Origin: Plumapathes pennacea
Taxonomy: Eukaryota; Cnidaria; Anthozoa; Antipatharia; Myriopathidae
NCBI GenBank assembly: GCA_964036295.1
Contig: OZ038468.1
Location: 19,560,683 to 19,624,682 of the forward strand
DNA length: 64,000 nt
Direction of reading: 5' to 3'
The position numbers and the translations under genes are program-made. Below are positions 46,888 to 57,800 of this stretch, in pieces. The notes below the pieces were generated by a model. That model was not told where the DNA came from and did no database searches. It saw only the letters and a list, made by a program, of their open reading frames with translations. Numbering within the stretch: position 1 is the stretch's first letter; each line of letters begins with the position of its first letter.

Positions 46888-49704
46888 CTATTGAATATAT
46901 CCTTTGGACAGGAGTGCTTTCACCATGGACAGTTGAGAAGCAAGACCAGAAGACTTGGAGCCTTGACACATGGTGTATTGTCGATCTACAAGATCAGGGT
47001 CACAAATCACAGGATGGTAAACATGCACAAGACCTGGGTCAGCTGCACGAAAGACACGGATGTCATCGTGCTTGATGAACTTCTCATACAAATCAACATC
47101 CTCTAAACCCCAGCCTTGGATTGTTGTATCAAAGCCTCCTACAGCTTTTAGATCATTGTTGTAAGCACAAACAATCCCAAAGGCATAGGCTCTCCAAAAT
47201 CCAGCATCTTTGTTGAAGAGAAATTGGGAATTAGGTTTTGTTCGATTTGCATACGTTAAGTTTGAATCAAACTGGCTAAAAACCATGGGATAATAGACTT
47301 TCTGGCCCAGAGCTGTGTTGGCACGGCAACGGTGCAGGAATTCTGAATTAAACACCAAGTCCACGTCACAGAAAAACAAAAGGGATTTTCTGTCAAACTG
47401 GTTGGCACCAAGAGACAAAGCGAACCCCCTAGAGAAGTCACCCATGGCATCAATCCACAGCAAGTCTGAATTGGGATACTTCTCTTGGTATTTATGCAAA
47501 ACAAGTTTGTGTTGATCAGGTGGTGAAACTGACGGAAAGTACACCACTAATAATTTGACGCTTTCATGTCTCTTGAGGCAAGCTTCCTCAAATGTTGCCA
47601 TGAAACGGCGAAAAGTCTCTATACGACCAGCTAGAGGTAAGATGAAGTGAACAGTCGGGGACTTTTTTGGTTTCGGCTCAGCATGGTAGATCAAATTCCC
47701 AAACGGTTGTTGTAGAAAAGCGTGATGGCGTACATGTACATCCATACGGCGGCGGTGGTGTCCAATATGTCTATGGTACTTCATCAGCAAATCCATGGTG
47801 TACTGTGCTCCATACAAAGGATGAATCCTAATGTAGCCATGGTTAAGCTTTTTAAATTCCAGGCTTCGATGAAGTACCTTCCTTGCTTCATCATTGATGA
47901 GCCCCATAGTTTGGCCTAGAACATGGTTGAGACCATCCTTCAAAGGATCACGCATGCCTGTCTCGGGTGGCTGCAGTGTGAGGTCTGAATAAAACTTTTG
48001 GGCTGTAAACATGTCCCACATTTCAATATAATTGTTGTCAACTTGGTGATGGAAATCTTTTGGATTTTGTAAAGAAGTTTTTACTTCAGTTGGAAGGGAA
48101 CTAACATTTGAGTTGAGTAGTTTATCCATGTTTTTCAAAGTGCGCTGAAGTTTCACTGCCTTGTGCTGCAACTCCTGCACCTTGATGGTCATGAAGTGAG
48201 AGTGCAAACGGTACATGTAACTTGGCTGCTTCACAGGATGCAGTGTTATGGCTTTACGAACTGACTTGGTGTCTAGGTTTCCATGGAATGCTTGTGACTT
48301 GCTCTGGTTATGATAAAACAATGCTTGCATCTGAAATTTGTGAAAACAGCAAGCAACCATCAACTACATGTAGCTGTTTGACAACCATAAATCAGAAATA
48401 ATCATAGAAATACTGAAGCCAATTGGATAATAGGCAAAACCCTCAACAAATTCCCATCTATGACCCCTCCCTTGTCGACTTCTTGAGGGTTTCAAACATT
48501 TTCTTCTTTAAAATACCTGAGTTTGGCTAGTGCAGTAATAAACAAAATAAGTTATCTCTGGTTTCATTTGGATCATAAAAAATTCAGCCTCTGAAACGGA
48601 AAGTGGGGGACACTTGAAGAATTTATATACAGGGAGTATCCGTCAAGGCTTTCAACCCCTTACCTTTAAAATACCATTGTGGTCAAAATAGTGACCCTTT
48701 TATATACCTCTAGTAAAAGTTTGCCCCTTTTTAATGCCTTTGAACAGCAAGAAAACCAGTGTAACTGACTTAGCAATGTGACATGTGTGAACTTTTAAAA
48801 AATTTTGAGGGGTTATTTTTATAACCCCTATGAAATGTTCCTTTGGCTAGCTGTTCTTCCTGGCCATTTAAAATACCAAAAAGTTTTTTCTAATACCTGA
48901 GGCTTGAAAAAAAGACCCCTGTTGGGTAGAGCCTCCCTCCCTGGGGATTATTACTGTACTTGCCTCAAATGACCAAGTGCATGAAATTCCAACAAATCGC
49001 TTAACACAACGGCCAACTTCCACATCTTCATGAGAAGTCACTAAATGTTGGAGGCAGTAGTCCACATGGGGTATCATCTTCTTTAGCACACTGCGGCTCA
49101 TAACCATGCCGGGTCCACCCATGCAAAAGTTGTCTCCCTCACCGAGCCCAAGAAGACCCTTCTCATCCTTTGCTCCCATTCCCGCCTGTCCCAGATAAAT
49201 GTCTTGCGAGCTGTTTAGCGTGTGAAGAAAGCTTGCAAGCTTCTCGGTTCTTATGTACACATCGTCATCTGAACGCATAAACCAGTCGAATTGGTCAATG
49301 TAATTATCGTGCATGTACTTTAACATCATCATGGACTTCCTTTGAGGTGGATAAGAGTCATCGACACCTTGTAAACTTACTACTGGCAACTCCAGCTGTG
49401 AATGAGAACTGCTGCTTGAGAAAAACTCCAGTTTTCCGGGAACTGTTTTGCCCCACGTCTCGTACACCGCTTTGGCTCGCGTGTTCAGGAACTTCTCTGC
49501 CGTCATTACTCCAATAAAAATACGTTGCCGAGTTCCCAGTTCCTTAGCAACTGTCCTTGGTCGTATGTCCCTCCTAAAGTTCATATGGCACCGTGACGGT
49601 ACAGGAAGAATGTTCTGGCGCAACAGAAGCGCCACGCTGAAGCCGAAAATCAAACCCCCAAACATCGTCACAACTCCGCGAATGCTCATGTGGCGAGTTT
49701 TCAT
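46888..49704 (-). CDS. CHSY1: chondroitin sulfate synthase (bifunctional Golgi glycosyltransferase)
   Basis: Golgi type II enzyme that polymerises chondroitin by adding GlcA and GalNAc alternately. Two exons, 48964-49704 and 46888-48330, give 727 residues (human CHSY1 802). After a signal anchor (residues about 9-29) the beta-1,3-GlcA transferase domain has GVMTAEKFLNTRAKAVYETW, GVDDSYPPQRKS and the metal motif SDDDVY (146-148). The beta-1,4-GalNAc transferase domain in exon 2 has FFCDVDLVFNSEFLHRCRAN and GGFDTTIQGWGLEDVDLYEK. The intron uses a GC donor, TTTGAG|GCAAGT at 48963-48962, with acceptor TTTCAG at 48331; reading on would destroy WSFE-MQALFYHNQ continuity. An in-frame ATG at 49812 is possible but less like the family. 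CHSY1 versus CHSY3 cannot be decided. Confidence 0.93.
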
Positions 49705-50564
49705 GTTTTGGTCACTTTTAGATGACCCCACGGCACGAAAAAATGCCTTAATGTCTTTGGGAACAAGAAGTTGATTAAGGGATCCGAAAATCACAGGCGC
49801 AATCAGAAACAAGAGAACATTCTACGTCAGCCATGTTTGAACAGGAGCGCCAACACATCGCGTGAACACGTGCCTGGTCGCACAGGGAGTTACCGGGGAA
49901 ACCGGAAATCAGTGCAGACCGGGAAAGAAATCTGTCTTCATATCTAAGCTTTTTCCTTTTCCAATTTAACTCTTCCTTTAAGCGATTACGGCTTTCTGAC
50001 ACTTTGCGGCTGGTTAGATTCGTTCCTTTCAAAAGACATCAATAAATAATCCTCCAGTTCTGATTGGTTCTGCGTGAATTGTTTACCAGCAGGCAGAACA
50101 AAGAGACCGAGTACATGGTGTCGCTTAACAAGGAAGTACCCGAAGAGAGAGAGAGAGAGAGAGAGAGGCTGAGAAGTATAGACGAAAAACAAAAGGAATC
50201 AGAACTACACGAAACAATAAAATTCCCTGCCATAAAAGTTTGGTTTTCGGGTCAGAACCGCTGATCAAATAAACATATCACGTGTACCGCGCGTGGGTCG
50301 GGTCTCAAAAATACTCTCTCCGCGAGGCAGAGCTAATCCCTGTTTTTATGTCACGAGTAAATATTTGCGCGGACTTTGGTCTGTCCTGAAATGTCCTGTG
50401 TTTTTGGCGTAATTGACTTCTAGTCAATGACTGACATGTTTGTGACGAAACACATGCGGGGGAAAGAAAACCGTTTCGACCTGTAAAACCCATTGGTCAT
50501 CTTGAAAATCTGCTGAAGTGTGGAGGAGGCTGAATTGCTGACATGCACGAACTCATACATTTCT

Positions 50565-50770
50565 GTGGGAGGAGGAGGAGGAGAGGAGGAGGCGGGGAGA
50601 TGGGGAGGGGAAGGGGGGGGGGGGGGGGGGGGGGGAGGGGCGGTACCCAGCTGGTACTCTTCATAATCAGTTTGGGTGGAGTATGCCTCCAATTTTCAAA
50701 CTACTCTACTTCCGACCAAAACATGCACTTATTCCATACTCTCTTTTAGACCTTAATATTCCAAAAGTTT
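50565..50770 (+). repeat. G-headed dispersed repeat, copy G
   Basis: G-rich lead and G-run (50610-50636), then GGGGCGGTACCCAG, GGTACTCTTC, TTTGGGTGGAGTATGCC and CTACTTCCGACCAAAACATG. Confidence 0.7.
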
Positions 50771-50780
50771 GCACCTCTGA

Positions 50781-51010
50781 GCCCGGTTTTTCGAAAGTCG
50801 ATTAAGCTAATCCATGATTAAAAAATTCTTTCTCTCGACCAATAAACTGCTTGGTTTTGTTCGAAGATGGATTAGAAAGCTTGTTCCAGCTTAAAATGTT
50901 ATCAAGAAAGTCGTTGTGTACGAAACTTTTACGTATTCAGGCTAAAAAATGACAAGAAAGTTTAGACCTAATCCGGGATTAGCCTAATCGTGCTTTGGAA
51001 AACCGGGCCC
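50781..51010. mobile_element. GGGCCC-ended MITE, copy 2, at the AMACR promoter
   Basis: Opposite orientation to copy 1. The right end, inverted, is GGGCCCGGTTTTCCAAAGCA followed by CGATTAGGCTAATCCCGGAT, closely matching copy 1. It ends 53 bp before the AMACR ATG, so it probably contributes promoter or 5' UTR sequence. Confidence 0.75.
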
Positions 51011-51063
51011 TGGGGTTGCACTGGTTCCAAGTCGTGCCCAGGCTCTACGAGTGGACTGCAAAG

Positions 51064-53246
51064 ATGGCGGCTCTGGCTGGAATTCGTGTCGTCGAGCTTG
51101 CGGGCCTTGCTCCAGCGCCATTTGCAGGACTGATTCTCGCAGATTTTGGGGCATCAGTAACAAGAATCGATAGGATCAAGCCTTTGATGTCAATGGATAG
51201 GTTGGCCAGAGGAAAACGGTCAATTGCCGTGGATCTGCAGTGCCCCCAGGGAACACAGGTCGCGCGGAAACTTTGCCTACAAGCTGATGTGCTTATTGAA
51301 CCATTTAGACCCGGAGTCATGGAAAAGCTTGGATTGGGTCCAGAGAAACTCATGAAGGAAAATCCAAGCCTTATATACGCCCGACTAACAGGTTAAAGAA
51401 TGTGTTGCTTGAACAGTAATATTTGACTTCCTGGTAGGGGGGTTAGTAACTCGGGGGGGGGGGGGGGGGGGGGGGAGGGGGGGTTGGGGGGATTAGGGTT
51501 AGTGAAGGTCATGGAGGTATGGGGGAACTTTACAGTCTCTCCTGACATGCAAATTCCCTCTTAATAAGACAACAAGGCAATAGTCTATTGACAATGACAA
51601 GAACGAAAACTGTTGAAAATGTCAAAATGTGTGTTTTTAGGTTATGGTCAGTCAGGACCCATGGCTAGAAGTGCAGGACACGACATCAATTACATTGCCC
51701 TCACTGGCCTGTTGTCGAGAATAAAGCGGAAGGATGGAGACATTGTGCCTCCGCTCAACCTGCTGGCAGACTTTGCTGGAGGTGGTCTGATATGTACACT
51801 GGGTATTTTACTGGCTTTGTTTGAAAGGACAAAGTCTGGTAAAGGTCAAGTGATAGATGCTGCAATGGTAAGTGCAGTGATCAACTTCAATTTTCTCCTT
51901 TAGATTCCCACCAGAAATATATCAAACTCAAACAGTGCAGAGAACTTTATTTTTGATACCTTTCAAATAGAGGTAATAATTACCCATCAATTCTCACTAC
52001 ATCACTCATACATGGATGGCCACTCTACATTGTTTAACGAGACCATTTTGTGGTGTGCATTGAAGAGACTGAAACGTTCCCCATTCATTTAAGTGTCCAG
52101 TAAGTGAATACTTACCTGTAGCAAAGTGAATGGCTCACTTGATCAGCTGAATATAAAGGTTTGTGGAGATGAGGGTAACAGAGTTAGCAAGATGGATCAT
52201 TTCTCTTGTGATACAGGTGGATGGTGCCTCATACATTGGAACATTTGTACACAAGACTATGGAACTAGGAATGTGGTCAGGGGAACCAGGAACCAACCTC
52301 CTTGACACTGGTGCACCATTTTACAACACCTACAAAACTGCAGATAATAAGTATGTTGCAGTAGGAGCTCTAGAGGACAAGTTTTATCAACAGTTTATTA
52401 GAGGTAGGAACCTTAGTTGCACCAGTGTTTTGATGCATGCACCCACGCAGTACACTGGTGGAAGAGAAAATTAAATAGCATGTAAAAATCATGTGGAAAA
52501 CCTGTTCAGTACTCTTGCTGTGCGAACCACATGTGAAATAAGTATACTCTTTTGCTAAAGTTCCCCTCTACCATGTGAATAAGGCAGGCCTGCTTCACCA
52601 TAAACCCCATGTCACCATGTGAAACTGGGTAAATTTGAACAGGTTATCCACATGCTGGATCTAGTCATGGTGAGCTCACTGATCTAAATGACAATAATGG
52701 TTCAACAGGGTTATGGTGATGTGAATCATTATCCACAACATGTGACTTACTGAAAAGTTACTTAGAAGACCAAATGTGTCTGTTGCTGTGGTTACAGCAT
52801 CATGCCAACATATTTTTTATGGTTTTGAAAATCTGATTTTAATACTAGTTCTCAGCCTTGATGGTACCTTACCACCACAAATGAACACAGAAGACTGGCC
52901 CTTGGTGAAGGAAAGGATTGCTGCAGTGTTTGCAACCAAGTCACAATCAGAGTGGTGCAAAATGTTTGAGAACACAGATGCATGTGTCACACCAGTACTA
53001 AGCCTGGATGAAGCTCCAACATTTCACCACAACCAGGAAAGGAACACATTTATCCACAATGAAAATAGCTTTGAGCCTGTACCAGCACCCAAACTGTCTC
53101 GCACTCCAGGAGATTGCAGTCCCAAGCATCAGCCAAAGATTGGTGAGCACACAGTGGATATCTTGATGGAGGTTGGATATTCAGAAGCACAGATCCAGCA
53201 GCTTGTGAAAGATGGAGTTGTTGTATTATCAAAGTCTTCTCTTTGA
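51064..53246 (+). CDS. AMACR: alpha-methylacyl-CoA racemase
   Basis: Racemises 2-methyl-branched acyl-CoAs such as pristanoyl-CoA for peroxisomal and mitochondrial beta-oxidation. Exons 51064-51391, 51641-51867, 52217-52403, 52849-53246; 379 residues (human 382). The CoA-transferase family III start is [20 protein letters not shown]. Catalytic pair H123 (AGHDINYIA) and D153 ([12 protein letters not shown]) plus E238 (VGALEDKFY) are present. C-terminal blocks include [14 protein letters not shown] and [14 protein letters not shown]. The final KSSL is a plausible peroxisomal targeting signal, comparable to human KASL. A G-run lies in intron 1 (51454-51482). Confidence 0.95.
51450..51500. repeat. 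G-run in AMACR intron 1
   Basis: About 22 consecutive G, then AGGGGGGGTTGGGGGG. Confidence 0.9.
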
Positions 53247-54877
53247 CTTGAGTGAAAACATGGTAACATCTTTATGACAGTGTCATCACCGAGTCTTAGG
53301 ATCAGCCAGACACCACTTCTTATGTTCCAATGCAATGTATTGTAACAAACACTCTGTATGTTGACTTCTTTTTATTTCATTAAACTAATCAGTATTTACA
53401 GCTTGGGACCTATTTTACAGTATTATGTATCAGTTATCAATATTCCAAGTTCCCTTGGTACACAGAGCATTTTGTTTCAAAGACATAAAAATGCCAAAGG
53501 TACAACAGTGTACAGTTTCATCTCAGTTACACAGAATGCTCTCCTGTTTGTGATGTGACATGCCTTGTTAGAGTACTGTCAAATCTTTCTTGAGACTTTA
53601 AAACTACTCTGCAAGAACTACTTTGCTTTAAAATGTTGATTATGAAGTAGAGCAGTCTTACAAAAGCATTCTGTAAATCAACTCATGAGCCAAAAACCAC
53701 TTGGTTAAAACCTATGGCTTAATCTCATTACAAATTTGGAATTTCATAACATGGTTTACCTTGACTAAACATTTTTTTTATAGGTAGCATATTATGTAGT
53801 TTATTAGAAATTATACTCTGCAAAAATGTATATGATCAGTTTTCACAACAAACAGTGTTGTAACAGAGAGTTATCTTAGGGTTTTCTCAACGATTTCCTT
53901 TTGAACCATAAATGGGCAATAATATCATTGCTCTAGCAAACTTATATTGACAAATCACTGGTAGAAAAATATTTTTCAATGCAAGGGTCTACTTCAATAT
54001 TTATGTATCAAAAGTCTGGTATTTGTTACGTGTAGCTAAACCACTCTGATAAATCCAGAAGTATATAACCTTAGTTTTCAGACTGGGGCTTTAAATATTC
54101 TTGGGGTTTCTTGCCCCATATTCATAAGCTATTAAAACATGTACCATATGAATTGCATATTTGGCAATCTTAAGTGAAAGACAGGAGTTTGCTAAGCTAA
54201 CTTGGAAGCTACACAAAGCTATAAATATGAGAATATTCAAGCAACCAAGCACTGGTGAAATGTACTAAGTTGTAAAATTTTAGTTCATAAGTATGTTATG
54301 TCCTTGTGACATGCCTCATAAATATTCCTTTGGATTTACTGTACATTATATACATATATGGGGTCTAACCTTTTGCTCAGACTTAACTTGATCCTCTAAC
54401 AGGATAAGATAAACCAATTAATAATTACAGCATATGTACAATGCTGAAGAAAGCTGATAACCAGCACGTCATACAACTGGGAAATTTTTTCCCCAAATTA
54501 TTATAAAACTGTGCAATTACTGCAACCAAGAGAAAGTGAATACACTGTTGACCAGCTCAGTGCCACTAGTTGTACTATCATCCACCAGAACAGTTACTGA
54601 GGAAATTCCAAAGCAATTGACAACAATATGTTTTGTCTGTTACTTCTTTGAAATCTGGATAGCCCCATGTTCCATACAAATAACATTTCATACATAAGTA
54701 AACCAGCTATAAAGTTTGTAAAGAATTAAAAAATATATAACAGAAAAACAAAATCAAGTGGCTCAATAAACCGGCAACCAGTGCAGAGAAGATACCCTGA
54801 TTATTGCAACTGCACAGAATTAATCAATACAACATAGCTGAGTCAACAGCATATGAATTTACTATCAACAGTGTTCA
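53247..54877. other. intergenic, AMACR and RYK 3' flanks
   Basis: AT-rich convergent 3' region of 1.6 kb; probably both 3' UTRs. No conserved ORF recognised. Confidence 0.5.
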
Positions 54878-57800
54878 TCAGCATATGGACTCTGTCAATA
54901 GTGGCTCAAACTGCAAGCCTCCTGGGACCAGTGTTTGCTCTGACACTTCTAACTCCTTCAGCAAGCAACTGAATGTTGGTCTCTCTGCAGGAATAGGTGA
55001 CCAGCACGTCTTCATCAAGGAGTACCTGCAACAGAGATGTTACATCACAATTAACATTTCATTTTTTGGTTGCCTAACAGTACAGGAATTTTTGTTATGT
55101 TTTATGGTCGGTCATGGATCAGAAGAAGCAATACAAGATGGAAACAAGAGAACTACTGCATTGGGGCAGAAATAAAGTAAACTTACAGTTGATCTGGAGA
55201 GTTCTTTGGCTGGGTGAGTCTGTATCCTGCATGCAGTTGTCTCTCCATTTGGTGTTCTTCAACACCTTGGTAAGGCTGTTTCCCCAGAGAAACCAGCTCC
55301 CACAAAACAACACCAAAAGACCACTGCACAAAATAATAAAAACACACATTCTCATTTTCTCTGTGTAACCAAGTGGACTACGGGACATTAGAAGGCCGGT
55401 GGGAAGGAGCGTTCAAAACACAAACTGCTCAAAGCAAACTCGGGGACAACTGATTTATTGACGTCAATTACACGTGATAAAAGCTGACGCAAACGACTCC
55501 GTGATCAGTTACCATATTTGGTAATCACACTCGCAAGTCCAACCTGACCACGGAACAACTGAAGCTATGTGAACTTCCTTGTGTTTCCTTTCTGAACTAA
55601 GCCTACAATAGTTACATCTGTATTACTGTACAGTCCAACAATAGCATTACAGATTGAAGTACAAGATGATGTTGTGACAAAATAGAATAGATCAATAAAT
55701 CATAAAGGGAAGTTCAATATACCCACCACATCCGACTTCTCTGAGAACAGTCCATCTTTGAGGCTTTCTGGAGCTGACCATTTTTTCTGTATTCTGGACT
55801 TTATTTCAACATCAGGCTTGATCGAGGAAACACAAAGCTGTGCTAAACTGAAATCTGCAATCTTGACAGTTAAGTCTTCCTCAACCCTAAAGAAGATAAA
55901 AAAATAAGGAAAAATATTTCAGAAAAACCACTACCCTATGTACATGCTCATCATCAAAACATCAATACAAGGTGCCCCATAATAAGATTAAAACATTCCA
56001 ATTTATTTTTTACCATCTGACTGCCTGCTACAAAACATAAATCTGCATTATTTAATTGCATAGACACTGTATAATAGGAAACTTCACACCATAAGGTACT
56101 GGATAAATCAGAAGAAATAGCTTCAACATCCCTCTGGCACTTACACACAGGTTTTTGATGACAGATTTCTGTGAACAATCTGTTTATGAACAATATACTC
56201 CATGCCACTTGCAACCTGAACTCCAAAGCTGACAAGTTGACGAGATGTGAGAGTCTGAAACAATAGGATAAACAACTACGATAAGTTAAGTGAGAGTGCT
56301 TTGAAATAGGAAATAGAAGATGTCCATAAACAATGGGTAGCAGCAGCTCAGTTGTGAGGTTCTTGGTCCCTCTTTCTAACCCAAGCTCCTGCTGCAGGTT
56401 CTAGAAGAACTTACTTGTGGCCTTGCTGCAGTGGCTCTAGACAACTTCAACAAATGACACAGATCTCCCCTCTTTGCAAGTGGCATAACAAGGTAGGGTG
56501 GTGCTGTGCGTTGCAGTGCCACGCCCAGGAGGGGCGATACATTGGGATGGAGAAGGTCCTTCATGATAATAGCCTCATGCACAAATGATTTGACAATGTC
56601 CATGCTTGCCTCATCTACAAGTAACAGCTCACTTGTTAGTGTGAGAAATATAAAGACATTTACAGTAAACTATCTAAAACATTGCCTATCTGAAGAGATC
56701 ATGGTGTTGGTGCAAGGCTGTTGTTTGTCATCCTACATCTACTGTTGCCGATGCTAAGTCAGGACCTGATGTCAGCATCTGCTTCTGCCCAATCAGAAAT
56801 GAGAACCTCTTCTTTCAACAGCGCAATGCACTTGGCAATGAACCAACTCCTACCTTGTAAGACTTTTACAGAAACCTCTCGTTTATGCCTTGGATTTCCT
56901 CTGTCAAGCCCTCTCACTCTGCCCTTATAAACACACCCAAAGGTACCTGAAAATAATATATAATTATGTCAGTGCAGTGCAGGTGGATCTTCACCTCAAA
57001 TAATGCATTCACAACAGTAAACAGATCCCCTCAACTTCATGCCAAATCTACTTTGATTTTTCAACATATTATTATTCTATTTTCATGTGGACCGACAGGC
57101 TCACCTCTCTTGATTGGTTCCAACAAATTCACTTGCCCCCGATGAATAAGTACATCAGACAACTCTGTTGCCCAGTTCTCATTTAGCAATGAGAACACAT
57201 GTTCAGCACTTGATGAACCATCTAAGGCTAAAACAGAACAAATCATCAAAAGTGATAATGAAAATCCAGAATCTTCCTCAAATGGTAAATCACATATTTC
57301 TAATCGGTAATTGTGAACAAGTTGAACTGTCGGTATGTGGTCGGTAAACGTGGTCGGTATGTGGTCGGTAAGTGGTCGGTATGTGGTCGGTATGTGGTCG
57401 GTATGTGGTCGGTATGTGGTCGGTATGTGGTCGGTAACGTGGTCGGTAGCGTGGTCGGTAACATGGTCGGTAAGTGGTTGGTATGTGGTCGGTAAGATTT
57501 ATGATGTGGTCGGTAAGTGGTCGGTAAAGTGAAAGGTTTGGTCGGTAAGTGGTCGGTAGCGTTTTTCATTTCGGATAACGTTCATTTGAAGCGCTAGATG
57601 AATCATTCACTTTTATTAACGTGGTGGCTCTTAAAAGAGCCGTTGTTATGAGTTGCAAGCCATTAGTAGCCTGCGGCGATGTCTTCAATGATTGAAAGGA
57701 ACCGGTCAGCTTGATTGAATTGCCGTTTCCACATGAACTCGTCAAGGTATTCTGGGATGCGATCGTAGCGAGTGCCGTTCATCCGCTTCAGCTTTCGCTT

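Larger units (their letters stand above)
49705..51063. other. intergenic stretch between chondroitin synthase and AMACR
   Basis: Contains a GA microsatellite (50147-50166), a G-headed repeat (about 50570-50770) and a GGGCCC-ended MITE (50781-51010) that reaches to within 53 bp of the AMACR start codon. No gene seen. Confidence 0.55.

Noticed and set aside
57313-57569. Repeat ORFs reading YVVGMWSVCGR and PTTYRPHTDH
   Set aside because: Translation of the transposon's GTGGTCGGTA array.
57626-57641. Stem-loop read as an ordinary hairpin or bacterial-type terminator
   Set aside because: Stem length, UUUA loop, A-rich lead and ACCA tail match the histone type, a second copy with the same flanks exists, and there is no T-run.
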